A DNA stretch of 40,416 bases from CAYNFH01 sp964396385 (GCA_964396385.1 CAYNFH010000029.1:1-40416), one strand, 5' to 3'. Shown: positions 8,597 to 18,162, counted from the stretch's first letter. Made by a program: numbers and translations. Notes: a model not told the origin generated them from the sequence alone.

Positions 8597-11500
8597 ATGC
8601 GATACCTACCCCACAGCCTCTGTCTGGCGGCGCTGCTTGCCGGCCCTGCCAGCCTCTCCCGCGCGGCCGGACCCACCAAGTTGGTCGTTATGGCCGCGAC
8701 GGCTTACAATGACCACAAGCCGGAGGTGCGCCTCCGGTGGACCGTAACCGACGGCTGGCTCCCGGAGCGCGGGTTCCACCTGTACCGGATTCAGGGTAAC
8801 AACCGCACCCTGCTCAACCCTACCAGGCCCTTTGCCGTGAACCTGAACGGCTTCAGCGCTCAGGGCCGCAATCTGCTGAACCTGGCGAAGTCGCAGATAG
8901 CGGCCGGAGAGCATTTCGCCCCCGGAATCCAGCGCCAGTCGAGTCTCGCCGCCTTCCGAGCCATGCGAGAGACCATGGAGGCCGTCCGCCAGCAGCTCGG
9001 GCCCGCTCTCTCGGCGGAAGCGGTGGCCCAGCAGGTCCGGCAGATCCCGCCGGTGGCTCAGTACCTGGCGCTCACGCGCCGGACGCCGAATGCCAAGCCG
9101 GCCGCTCGCGCACCGTTGAGCCAGGATGATCAGGTGCGCCAGGTGCGATCTCAGCTTCTGGTTGGCGCCATGCTGAACTCCGGCGCCGCCCACAACCTGG
9201 GACTGGCCTTCGAGGACACCGACGTACACGATGGTGAGACGTACGAGTACGCTTTGCGCACGCTCAACGACCAGGGCCAGGAGAATCCCAACGACGAGGC
9301 GACTACCACCATTACCGTGGGCAAAGACCCGCAGCCTCAGCCGCCTACGGTAGATAAGCCTCTCCAGCACGATACCGATCCCAGCGGCACCTGCTCCGTA
9401 GACTTGCACTGGGAGCCGCCGACACCCAAGGAGGCGGCGAGCTATGGAGTGGCCGGCTACCGTGTCCTCCGTGTCGATTCACAGCATCCCAACGGCGTCC
9501 CCGCTCACGACGGGCTCGTCCTCGTCTCCTACGTCAATAACGTCGCTACGTTGACCACTTTCCGCGACACCCACGTGCCCCAGGGACCGGTTACGTACAA
9601 GGTGTCCCTGGTGGACTCCTTTCAGCGGGAGAGCGCTCCCACGACCACGGATCCTATCACCCTCAAGGACCTGCGCACACCGCAAGCCGTCCGTGCCGCG
9701 TGCGCATGGCTCTCCGAAGGTAGCGCCACGCCGGTATCGTGGCGGGTACAGAAAGGAAAGTTGCCGCTCCACAGTACGGCTCGTACCGCCGACAACATTG
9801 CGGTGGTCTGGCGCGCCAGCTCGCAGCCCGGCGTGGTCTACAACGTTTACCGCATCGAAGACCAGGGTGAGCAGGCGCCCGCGAAGGTACCCACCGTTCA
9901 GATGCAGAGATACCCCGGCGCGCAACCGGTCCTGCTCACCCCGGGAACCACTGCCGGCGCTCCCGTGGACCTGCACACCATCACCGGGCGCCAGGTCTTC
10001 AGGCTCCTCCCGAACGCGCCCACGGTCATCCAGGGCACTGCCCCAGGCAAACTGGGCACGCATGTATCGTCCATACCGTCGCTCAAAGGCATCCATCTGG
10101 ACACCGATGATCTGGACGCCGACTCCGCCCTGAAGCAGTTGGACGCCGCCACAAACTCTCACTACCGGACGGACGTCAAGCTGCTCTGCTTTGTGGACGC
10201 AAAGCCTCCCAAGGACCACTACTACCGGTACCTCGTTACCGCGGACTATGCCGCAAACAAGCTGGATTCTGTAGCGTGCCACACCACTGCGGTAGCCATG
10301 CCGCTGCTCACACCCCCCGCGTCGCCAACGGGGCTTGCCGCCGGGCCATTTATTTCTACTGTCACCGAAGAGATCAAGAAACAGATTGGAGGCCGGTATG
10401 TGGACATACCGGCCCTGGCGGCACGGCAGACCCGGGATGACCATGGCGTGTGGCAGCCGCTGATCGACCCGAAAGGGTTCACCCACGTTGTCGCACCGGA
10501 TGAGGCCGGCGCCGTGTCTTTGAACTGGAATCCCGTTCAGGCCACCACGAATATGACATACCGCGTTTACCGCGCCAACGCCACGGGATACTTCCCGGCG
10601 GAGGAACCGGCGAAGAATGCGGCAAGCCCCGCGGGTACAGCTCACGGCCGGTCCAAGCCAGACATCGTGATAGCCCCGGGCAAGACACTGCGTTTTTCGC
10701 GGCAAAACGCGCGCCCGCCTCAGTCAAGCTGGGTACTGCTGGGCCAGGTGAGTGATCCCACATTCACAGACCCGGTCCAGCGGTCTCACGCACACTACTA
10801 TCTCTACCATGTGGTAGCCGTGAACCGCTGGGGAGTTGCCAGCGGCCCGTCGGCGGACCTTTCCGTCCGGGTGCCGGCGACGCTGCCGCCCAGCGTGCCG
10901 ACTCTCCTGCAGGTGTCCCCCAACGAGGCGGGACAGGTAGTAGTAACCATCCGTGCCAATCCTGTCGAGGAGGAGGTGGAGCAGTACCAGGTGTGGCGCA
11001 AGGAGCTGGCGACAAACAAGACGTTGAGCTATGCGCCCCCTGCCGTGCAGATGGCGACCGCCGGAGCGCACCTGCCGCTCCCACCGGCGGATCAGCCCCA
11101 CGCTAACGTCACATTCCAGGGCCGCTCCCTGGTGGCAGGTGGAACGGAGGCGCTCCGCGTGGGGAATGGGGCGGCGCGCTTTGGCGTATTCCGGCACAAT
11201 TCTCCGGCCGCCGCCCTGGCGCAGACGCTGGGCCAGAATGCCAGGCAAAAGGTCGCGGGTAATATCACAGCGCAGCTCAGTCCGGACGAGCTTAAGGCCT
11301 TGCTGGACTGGAGCGGTTATACGCAGGTTGGACTGGCGACTGTGAATGGAGACCAGGCTGTCTACCAGGATAGCAACGTGCAGCCGGGAACGGACTACGC
11401 GTACCGCGTGGTAGTGCTCACCCGGGACAACGTAAAGTCTGACTCGTCCATCATCATGGATGCCTCTCCGTATAAGGTGAAGGCCGATCCTCCCACCAAC

Positions 11501-11773
11501 GGCAAGGCAATCTACGCGAATGGAGGCGTAACCGTGAGCTGGACCGCCCCTCAGAGCGGCGCAACCGGCTTTATTGTAAAGCGCGCGGTGGTGCTTCCCA
11601 ATAATCGCGCGCCCGCGTTCATCCAGGTGCAGGTGATACCAGGCGCAACACCCACGAGTTATACGGACTACAATGCCCGCTCGCGGAAGAGCTACACCTA
11701 TGCGATCCAGGCGATAGACAGCTCCGGCAACGTGTCTGACCCGCTCCAGATCCAGTACACCGGGAAGCCCTGA
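8597..11773 (+). CDS. Secreted multi-fibronectin type III protein
   Basis: A 1058-residue exported protein with start ATG preceded by GAGAGGA and a signal peptide (SLCLAALLAGPASLSRAAG). At least five fibronectin type III-like units are recognisable by the strand B Trp and the Y-x-V-x-R strand: VRLRW (about residue 44), CSVDLHWEPP (about 265), NIAVVWRAS (about 399), GAVSLNWNPV (about 637) and GGVTVSWTAP (about 976). Another weaker unit sits near 770. Long inserts separate strands in units 1 and 3. No catalytic domain is seen, so a structural or binding role on the surface is likely. It is 14 bp downstream of the beta-rich protein gene, almost certainly co-transcribed, and precedes the CsgG-like gene. 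Confidence 0.8.
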   Translation: MRYLPHSLCLAALLAGPASLSRAAGPTKLVVMAATAYNDHKPEVRLRWTVTDGWLPERGFHLYRIQGNNRTLLNPTRPFAVNLNGFSAQGRNLLNLAKSQIAAGEHFAPGIQRQSSLAAFRAMRETMEAVRQQLGPALSAEAVAQQVRQIPPVAQYLALTRRTPNAKPAARAPLSQDDQVRQVRSQLLVGAMLNSGAAHNLGLAFEDTDVHDGETYEYALRTLNDQGQENPNDEATTTITVGKDPQPQPPTVDKPLQHDTDPSGTCSVDLHWEPPTPKEAASYGVAGYRVLRVDSQHPNGVPAHDGLVLVSYVNNVATLTTFRDTHVPQGPVTYKVSLVDSFQRESAPTTTDPITLKDLRTPQAVRAACAWLSEGSATPVSWRVQKGKLPLHSTARTADNIAVVWRASSQPGVVYNVYRIEDQGEQAPAKVPTVQMQRYPGAQPVLLTPGTTAGAPVDLHTITGRQVFRLLPNAPTVIQGTAPGKLGTHVSSIPSLKGIHLDTDDLDADSALKQLDAATNSHYRTDVKLLCFVDAKPPKDHYYRYLVTADYAANKLDSVACHTTAVAMPLLTPPASPTGLAAGPFISTVTEEIKKQIGGRYVDIPALAARQTRDDHGVWQPLIDPKGFTHVVAPDEAGAVSLNWNPVQATTNMTYRVYRANATGYFPAEEPAKNAASPAGTAHGRSKPDIVIAPGKTLRFSRQNARPPQSSWVLLGQVSDPTFTDPVQRSHAHYYLYHVVAVNRWGVASGPSADLSVRVPATLPPSVPTLLQVSPNEAGQVVVTIRANPVEEEVEQYQVWRKELATNKTLSYAPPAVQMATAGAHLPLPPADQPHANVTFQGRSLVAGGTEALRVGNGAARFGVFRHNSPAAALAQTLGQNARQKVAGNITAQLSPDELKALLDWSGYTQVGLATVNGDQAVYQDSNVQPGTDYAYRVVVLTRDNVKSDSSIIMDASPYKVKADPPTNGKAIYANGGVTVSWTAPQSGATGFIVKRAVVLPNNRAPAFIQVQVIPGATPTSYTDYNARSRKSYTYAIQAIDSSGNVSDPLQIQYTGKP

Positions 11774-11786
11774 GCGGCGTGCTCTG

Positions 11787-11847
11787 CAATCCGGCCCCTC
11801 AAAACCCGACAACTATTACGGTAGCGGCTCACCGAGGGGCCGGATTG
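11787..11847 (+). promoter_or_regulatory. 14-bp perfect inverted repeat at a ribosome-binding site
   Basis: CAATCCGGCCCCTC at 11787-11800 is perfectly complementary to GAGGGGCCGGATTG at 11834-11847, with a 33-nt loop. The last G of the 3' arm is the first G of the GGAGG ribosome-binding site of the next gene (11847-11851). No U tract follows, so this is not a standard terminator; it looks like an RNA stem that could hinder translation initiation or protect the upstream mRNA 3' end. Confidence 0.55.
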
Positions 11848-11857
11848 GAGGATGTTG

Positions 11858-12991
11858 ATGAATCGATGGATTCTGGCCGCGGCAGTGGCCGCCGCGAGCG
11901 TTGCCGCCGTGCCGCATAGCGCCGCAGCGCAGTTCCGTAACCCGCTGAAGCTGCCCAAACTCCCGTCGCGGGATGCGAAACAGAACGATAAGGAGCAGTC
12001 TCCAGACATCAAAGTGGACCTGCCGCCATACTACGGCCCCAAAAAGCGGATAGCGGTGGCGGACATGGAGATTAAGGTCCAGGCGACGACCACCCAGGAT
12101 CCCACCCCCAGCGGGGGCACGTCTACCACCACCACGGTCGACGTCACGCCGCCCACAGACTTTGGCACCGGCATGACTGACATGCTGAACACGGCGCTGG
12201 CGAACACGCACCGATTCATCCTGCTGGAGCGCAGCGCCAACGGGATGAAGGACATCCAGGGCGAGCAGCAGCTCCAGGGCGTGCGGCAGGGCACCCAGGC
12301 CCAGGCGGGCCAGCTCCTGGGCGCGCAGTACATCGTGCGCGGCGCCATCACGGAGTTCAGCTACAAGAAGAGCAGCACCGGAGGCAGCGCCTCCTTCCTG
12401 CCCGGGATAAACCTGGGCCACGGCGATACGTCCGCCTCCGTGGTACTGGACATCAAGCTGGAGGACACCACCACCGGCATCATCGCCGACTCCGTGAAGG
12501 CGGAAGGGCTGGCGAAGTCCTCCGGCACCGCGCTCAATGTCGACATGAAAGGGTTCAAGTTTAACGGCAGCTCCTTCCAGAACACCCCGCTGGGCCACGC
12601 TACCCGGCAGGCAATCGAGAAGGCAGTGAGGTTCATCTGCGACCGGATGGACCAGGTGGAGTGGCAGGCCCGCGTCGCCACCGTGGTTACGGACGAGGGC
12701 AAGGGCACAGAGCTCTACCTGGCCTGCGGCAGCGACATGGGCATCAAGGTGGGGGATGAGCTGGAAGTGTTCCATCCCGGCAAGGTCATCGAGGATCCGG
12801 ACACGCATGTGGTCCTCACCACGACCAAGGGAGTGCGCATCGGCCGCTGCCGCGTGCGGCAGGTGGAGAAGAACATTTCCATCGCCACACCCATAGACGG
12901 CCAGGGCTTTGCGGATGCGGACGTGGTCCGGTTTACCGCCGGATACAAGCCCGATGCGCCTCCCGCACCGGACACACCGAAGCCGCAGTAG
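11858..12991 (+). CDS. CsgG-domain exported protein
   Basis: A 377-residue protein of the CsgG/curli-assembly family. The start at 11858 is preferred over ATG 11852 because GGAGG (11847-11851) then has a normal 6-bp spacing. A signal peptide (AAAVAAASVAAVPHSAAAQ) is followed by the CsgG core: RIAVADMEIKV, TGMTDMLNTALANTHRFILLER, QAGQLLGAQYIVRGAITEF, and a second half with VVLDIKLEDTTTG. The C-terminal 90 residues (GSDMGIKVGDELEVFHPG) resemble the beta-barrel extension common in CsgG-like proteins. True CsgG is a lipoprotein pore; here there is no lipobox cysteine, so this copy is probably periplasmic or differently anchored. It may help export or assemble the two large secreted proteins encoded upstream. 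Confidence 0.8.
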   Translation: MNRWILAAAVAAASVAAVPHSAAAQFRNPLKLPKLPSRDAKQNDKEQSPDIKVDLPPYYGPKKRIAVADMEIKVQATTTQDPTPSGGTSTTTTVDVTPPTDFGTGMTDMLNTALANTHRFILLERSANGMKDIQGEQQLQGVRQGTQAQAGQLLGAQYIVRGAITEFSYKKSSTGGSASFLPGINLGHGDTSASVVLDIKLEDTTTGIIADSVKAEGLAKSSGTALNVDMKGFKFNGSSFQNTPLGHATRQAIEKAVRFICDRMDQVEWQARVATVVTDEGKGTELYLACGSDMGIKVGDELEVFHPGKVIEDPDTHVVLTTTKGVRIGRCRVRQVEKNISIATPIDGQGFADADVVRFTAGYKPDAPPAPDTPKPQ

Positions 12992-13014
12992 TCACTAGAG
13001 CTGCAATCTATTTG

Positions 13015-13047
13015 GCCCCCAGCCTGCGCGGCTGGGGGCTTGCTGTT
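13015..13047 (+). terminator. Rho-independent terminator of the secreted-protein operon
   Basis: GCCCCCAGCC pairs perfectly with GGCTGGGGGC around a TGCGC loop and is followed by TTGCTGTTT. It lies 24 bp after the CsgG-like gene stop codon and closes the plus-strand operon. Confidence 0.8.
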
Positions 13048-13344
13048 TGGGCCGCTGGCGCCGCCAACCGGGGTTAATGGAGTTTCGGAAAACTGTCCCG
13101 CAACATCCTCTGTCGGTGAAGGCCGACACTCGGCGGAACGCCACCGGGGTGTCCGCGCCTGCCACTGGTCCGAGGGCGCGGGGACGCCCGGCCTTGTATG
13201 GTTTGGATGGTGGGAAGAGAATGGAGAGTCGGCGGAGCCGACCGCTCAGACGGTCTGACCAAGAACACTCCCACTCTCTTGGTCCGTGTGCACGTATCGT
13301 CTCCCCGGTCTCTGCGTTCCCTCTCCGCCGTCCGGCACAGACGG
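13048..13344. other. Convergent intergenic region with hairpins, no gene
   Basis: No credible gene is seen. Two small perfect hairpins are present: GTCGGC/GCCGAC at 13228-13242 and GACCAAGA/TCTTGGTC at 13257-13284. The long plus-strand open frame that begins near 13198 runs antisense through the protease gene and looks like a composition artefact. Confidence 0.4.
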
Positions 13345-13380
13345 AAAACCGGCCCGGAGCTCGCCGTTGAGCCCCGGGCC
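13345..13380 (-). terminator. Terminator of the S8 protease gene
   Basis: Read on the minus strand, GGCCCGGGGCTC pairs with GAGCTCCGGGCC (one G-U pair) around a 6-nt loop and is followed by GGTTTTCC. It lies about 34 bp after the protease stop codon. Confidence 0.7.
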
Positions 13381-13413
13381 GGTGGAGGAGGAGATGGGTA
13401 TGGATTCGGCGCG

Positions 13414-15141
13414 TTACTCGCCGCCGAGGGCGATACTCGTCAGGTCCACGGAGCTCGTGTCGGTACCCCAGATGGCGTTGTCTGTCCAGACACAGGTGCC
13501 CCACAGCGCGCGGCTGTCCGTGATGACGTTGGTGCCCCAGATGGCGTTGGTGCCCCACATGGCCCGCATATCCGAGATGCCGGTGCCCCAGATGGCATTG
13601 GTGCCCCAGAGCGCGCGGTCCATGTTGATGTACACATTACCGCTGGAGTCCTCGGAGAGGTCCGGGCTCATGGCGTACTGCGTGGCCACCACGGTGGAGT
13701 TCAGCGCCGCCGGGATATCCAGGTAGCCCGCCCCATACGTGCAGGGATCCATCACGCCCGTGGGATCCGCCCACTTGTCGGCGCTGAACATCATGCGGGC
13801 CTTCAGCGTGTCCGGTGTGAGCGTGGGATACTTCTGCAGCATGAGCGCGGCTGCCCCGGCCACCACCGGAGCGGCCATGGAGGTGCCCGAGAGGCGGAAG
13901 TACTTGTTGGAGTTGCCACCCAGCAGAGAGATCGAGTAGTAGCTCCACGGAATCTGGTTGCTGCCGCCGTAGGCGGTCTGAAGATAGCTGTTGTCGGCGA
14001 GTGTGGAGATCACCTTGTTGCCCGGTGCGATGATGTCCGGCTTCAGGATCAGGTCCAACCGGCTCGGCCCGCGGCTCGAGTACGTAGCGATACGGTCGTG
14101 CGCCCGGATGCCGTCCATGGACTTGGTCGCCCCGACGGTGATCACGTACGGATCGTTGCCAGGACACTGGATGGAGCCGTAGGCCGTACCCCACCCCTCG
14201 TTCGGAGCGCCCAGCGTCGCGGTCACGTTCAACCGGCCCTCGTTGCCCGCGGCGCAGACAACAAAGATGCCCGCTTTCCACGCCTGCTCCACCGCCTGGC
14301 AGAGCGGGTCCGTGGTGTAGCTCTCTCCCACCGGATGCCCCAGAGAGATGTTCATCACCCGGATGTTGTAGGCGCTCTTGTTGTTGATCACCCACTGGAT
14401 GCCGGCCAGCACCGTGCTCACGTCGCTCATACCGTGGCTGTCAAGAACGCGCACGTTCACCAGGTTCGCCTGCCTTGCGATGCCGTAGAACGTTTTGTAA
14501 CAGGTGAGACCCGATGACGCGTTGCCGTTCCCCGCGATGATCCCCGCCACATGCGTGCCGTGGCCGCACAGGTCGTTGATGGTGCTCTCGCTCGCGACGA
14601 AGTTGACGCTCTGGAGGATGCGCGTGCTGGCCAGCAGGCCCGTGTTGAGCAGGCCCGGCTTGAGCATGTCCTGGTGGTACTCGATACCGCTGTCGACCAC
14701 CGCCACGGTAACACCCTTGCCCGTTAACCCATAGCTGGAGTAGGCCGTGTCCGCTCCGCTGGAGCTAACGGTGAACTGGTCGTTCTTTTTCACCGGCACG
14801 TCCGCGGAGACGTGCGAGACCCACGGAAGCGCGACCAAGCCGCCCAGGCTGCGCGCCGGCAGCCGGACGGCAACGGAGCTGACCACCGGCAGATGCCGGT
14901 ATACGTCGCCCCCGAGCGCCTTGAGCTGCCGCTCCGCGGCCGAGGTGACCCCGCCCTGCTCCTGCACAATGAGAGATATCCATCTGCCTGCCGGGCCGGC
15001 CGCCAGCTTCTGGCTGACGAAGGCGTCGACACGCCCGCTCTCGGGGCTCGCGGCAGCGGGGGCCGCGGCGTTGAGGCCCGCCGATGCTGCCAGTCCAGCC
15101 CCCAGAGCGGTCAGGCGGATTGCACGAATGGATGAACCCAT
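13414..15141 (-). CDS. Secreted S8 subtilisin-like protease with WGT-repeat tail
   Basis: A 575-residue serine protease. The start ATG at 15141 follows GAAGGAG (15154-15148). A signal peptide (residues 1-32) precedes an inhibitor-I9-like propeptide (about 50-130) and the S8 domain with the full triad: D150 in VAVVDSGIEY, H194 in GHGTHVAGI and S421 in GTSMAAPVVAG. The C-terminal 60 residues carry six WGT units (NAIWGT, RAMWGT, RALWGT, DNAIWGT and similar), a low-complexity tryptophan repeat whose role is unknown; surface anchoring or sorting is possible. The leader contains a c-di-GMP-I riboswitch whose closing stem overlaps the ribosome-binding site, so protease translation should respond to cyclic di-GMP. 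The gene faces the CsgG operon and has its own terminator. Confidence 0.92.
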   Translation of the reverse strand: MGSSIRAIRLTALGAGLAASAGLNAAAPAAASPESGRVDAFVSQKLAAGPAGRWISLIVQEQGGVTSAAERQLKALGGDVYRHLPVVSSVAVRLPARSLGGLVALPWVSHVSADVPVKKNDQFTVSSSGADTAYSSYGLTGKGVTVAVVDSGIEYHQDMLKPGLLNTGLLASTRILQSVNFVASESTINDLCGHGTHVAGIIAGNGNASSGLTCYKTFYGIARQANLVNVRVLDSHGMSDVSTVLAGIQWVINNKSAYNIRVMNISLGHPVGESYTTDPLCQAVEQAWKAGIFVVCAAGNEGRLNVTATLGAPNEGWGTAYGSIQCPGNDPYVITVGATKSMDGIRAHDRIATYSSRGPSRLDLILKPDIIAPGNKVISTLADNSYLQTAYGGSNQIPWSYYSISLLGGNSNKYFRLSGTSMAAPVVAGAAALMLQKYPTLTPDTLKARMMFSADKWADPTGVMDPCTYGAGYLDIPAALNSTVVATQYAMSPDLSEDSSGNVYINMDRALWGTNAIWGTGISDMRAMWGTNAIWGTNVITDSRALWGTCVWTDNAIWGTDTSSVDLTSIALGGE

Positions 15142-15151
15142 AACCGTCTCC

Positions 15152-15332
15152 TTCGAAATCGCCGCAGTTCGGTAGCCCGGCGGCCATAGGAGGTTACAGG
15201 TTATAGGGGACAGGTGACAGGGACCGGAATTCCGCACCCTGTAACCTGTAACCTCTTCCCTGTTCCCTGTCCTTTAGGTCCGTGGCTTTGCGTCCCCGGC
15301 TTTCGCACGGGTTTGCCTTTGTCGATTGCGAA
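15152..15332 (-). promoter_or_regulatory. Cyclic di-GMP-I (GEMM-I) riboswitch
   Basis: Read on the minus strand, the conserved core is complete: AAAGGCAAACC, a GAAA-tetraloop hairpin (CCCG...GCGAAAGC...CGGG), GGACGCAAAGCCACGG, then the tetraloop-receptor strands CCTAAAGG and CCTATGG, and the 3' element CCGGGCTACCGAA. The closing P1 stem pairs TTCGCAATCG (plus 15332-15323) with CGATTTCGAA (15161-15152), nine of ten pairs. The GAAGGAG ribosome-binding site (15154-15148) overlaps the 3' strand of P1, so ligand-stabilised P1 would be expected to reduce translation of the protease; the direction of control is inference. An 80-nt insertion occupies the normally short loop distal to the receptor (15191-15270). 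Confidence 0.92.
15191..15270. repeat. Oligomer array inserted in the riboswitch loop
   Basis: The plus strand reads AGGTTACAGGTTATAGGG then GACAGGTGACAGGGA, a centre containing the palindrome CGGAATTCCG, then CCCTGTAACCTGTAACCT and TTCCCTGTTCCCTGTCC. Each module has an inverted partner with one or two mismatches, but the partners come in the order A-B-A'-B', so both cannot pair in one nested hairpin. It lies entirely between the two strands of the GEMM receptor helix. Confidence 0.75.
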
Positions 15333-15381
15333 GGATGCAAGGAGGAAGCCTGCTCGTGGACCGCAGCACGACGTCCTGCCG

Positions 15382-15412
15382 ATGCTAAACGGGAGGTTTT
15401 GGCCTTTGTCAA
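15382..15412 (-). promoter_or_regulatory. Promoter for riboswitch and protease
   Basis: On the minus strand TTGACA (plus 15412-15407) is followed after 19 bp by TAGCAT (15387-15382). A start near 15375 would place the riboswitch about 40 nt into the leader. The long spacer lowers confidence. Confidence 0.45.
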
Positions 15413-15534
15413 AGGCCCGAACAAACCGTATAGCTCGATTATGGGTGCGCCACCCGGCCCGCCTCGCTGTGCAGGATGCGGGATTCGAGGGTTCAGGGTT
15501 CGCTCGTTTCCCGAGGTTGGGTTGCCCCCGCGCC

Positions 15535-15880
15535 GGATCTGCCACCCTGCTGAGCAGGTCCGCCGGTTAGCCGGCACGGAGGACATAGGAGCCGTAGGGC
15601 CGCTGATCGACGCGCTCTGGTATCCATCTCCCGAGATAACCGGGGCGGCCCGAGTGGCACTGGCACGCCTGCTTCCTCGGCTGCAGCACGCGAACATCTC
15701 TGTGCTGAACTCCGACCGAATCACAAAACTCAGCATCCAGATACCGTCCGTCAAGAGGTCACCGGCCGACGAGCAGTTTGCGGTAGCCTCCAGGGCGGCT
15801 ATTGAACGGAAGATGGGCCGGACACGGCGCAGAGCCTGCTCACGCTGCTGCTCCGGCCGCACCATTCCGATTCCGACTAG
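15535..15880 (+). pseudogene. Remnant of a HEAT-repeat protein gene
   Basis: The plus strand encodes a HEAT-like segment (EDIGAVGPLIDALWYPSPE, then AARVALARLLPRL and DEQFAVASRAAIERK) with no start codon or ribosome-binding site upstream. Near 15810 the protein-like reading moves to another frame (GPDTAQSLLTLLLRPHHSDSD) that ends at the TAG at 15878-15880. This looks like the frameshifted 3' end of a decayed gene, cut off upstream by the protease promoter region. The identity rests on the amphipathic helix pattern only. Confidence 0.4.
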
Positions 15881-15922
15881 GCTGAGCTCCACCGGTCCTG
15901 GATGCGCTATCCTACTGGTAGC

Positions 15923-17109
15923 ATGTCCGATTCACTCTTTGCTTCCACCACCGCCCGGATGCGGGCGGTCCAGACCCCGGTGATCCCCACTGTGGCGGAG
16001 CTCATCCGCCAGAACCCGGGCACCATCTCCCTGGGGCAGGGCGTGGTGCACTACGGGCCGCCCCAGCAGGCCATAGAGCAGATCGCCCTCTTCCAGCAGG
16101 ACCCGCAGAACCACAAGTACCGGCCCGTCCACGGCATCCCGGAGCTTATCGAAACCATTGAGGCAAAGTTGGAACGCGAGAACGGCATCCGCGTGGGCCC
16201 GGAGCGCCGCGTGGTGGTCACCGCGGGCGGGAACATGGCGTTCCAGAACGCCATCCACGCCATCACGGACCCCGGCGACGAGATCATCTTCAACACACCG
16301 TACTACTTCAACCACGAGATGGCGGTCGTAATCGCGGGCGCCAGACCGGTGCTGGTTCCCACCGACGCGGACTACCTCCCGCGGCCGGAGGCCATTCGCG
16401 CCGCCATCACGCCGCGTACCCGCGCCATCACCACCATCTCGCCCAACAATCCCACCGGGGCGGTCTACCCGGAAGACCTGCTGCGCGAGATCAACGCCAT
16501 CTGCCGCGAGCGCGGTATCTACCACATCCATGACGAGGCGTACGAGTACTTCACCTACGACGGCGCGCGCCACTTCTCGCCCGGATCCATCCCCGCCAGC
16601 GAGCCCTACACCATCTCCCTCTTCTCCCTCTCAAAGGCGTACGGCTTCGCGAGCTGGCGCATCGGGTATATGGTTATTCCGGAGCGGCTCTTCGAGCCCA
16701 TCCGCAAGATCCAGGACACGCTGCTCATCTGCCCGCCCGTCATCTCGCAGTACGCGGCGGTGGGGGCGCTTCAGGCGGGCCAGGCGTGGGCGCGCGAGCA
16801 TATACGATCCATAGCGGAGGTGCGGGAGCTGGCCGTCCGCGAGATGGAGCCGCTCCTGGACCGCTGCGTCATCCCGCGCGCTCCGGGCGCGTTCTACTTC
16901 CTGCTGCGCGCCCGGACGGAGATAGAAGCGATGCGCGTGGTGGAGCGACTGATACGGGAGCACCGCGTGGCGGTCATCCCCGGCGACACCTTTGGAGCCG
17001 TGGACGGCTGCTATCTGCGCGTGGCCTACGGTGCCCTCCAGAAGGAGACTGTCACCGAGGGCCTCGGACGGTTTGTGACGGGATTAGCTTCTATATTGGG
17101 AGAGACCGA

Positions 17110-17113
<4 letters not shown>
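15923..17113 (+). CDS. Class I/II PLP-dependent aminotransferase (YbdL/KAT type)
   Basis: A 396-residue fold-type I aminotransferase. Motifs in order: ISLGQGVVHYGPP (substrate entrance), YRPVHGIPELIETI, ISPNNPTGAVYP with the PLP-binding Asn, HDEAYEYFTYDG with the PLP-N1 Asp, and SLSKAYGFASWRIGY with the Schiff-base lysine K238. The C-terminal VAVIPGDTFG and LRVAYG are typical. It is followed by, and overlaps by ATGA, an omega-amidase gene. In known glutamine-transaminase/omega-amidase pairs the aminotransferase makes 2-oxoglutaramate from Gln and the amidase removes it, often for methionine salvage. Neither candidate start (15902 or 15923) has a clear ribosome-binding site; 15923 is chosen because MSDSLF fits the family better. 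Confidence 0.85.

Positions 17114-18162
<1,049 letters not shown>

Noticed and set aside
10724..11812. Minus-strand open frame antisense to the FN3 gene
   Set aside because: No ribosome-binding site or motif and Arg/Gly/His-rich composition, whereas the plus strand shows clear FN3 units.
13198..14517. Long plus-strand open frame antisense to the protease
   Set aside because: Its product is rich in Arg, Gly, His and Val with no domain; the opposite strand has an intact S8 protease with full triad, signal peptide and ribosome-binding site.
15335..15415. A second, degenerate GEMM riboswitch upstream of the first
   Set aside because: A few words (ACAAAGGCCAAAACC, GGACG) recall the motif, but the tetraloop hairpin and the 3' element are missing; the segment is better explained by the promoter.
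15401..15418. GGCCTTTG/CAAAGGCC palindrome as a terminator
   Set aside because: No U tract follows on either strand, and the TTGACA -35 box of the protease promoter lies within it.
16786..17109. Upstream extension of the amidase gene
   Set aside because: This part overlaps the aminotransferase gene and does not resemble nitrilase sequence; the ATGA overlap at 17110 is a better start.
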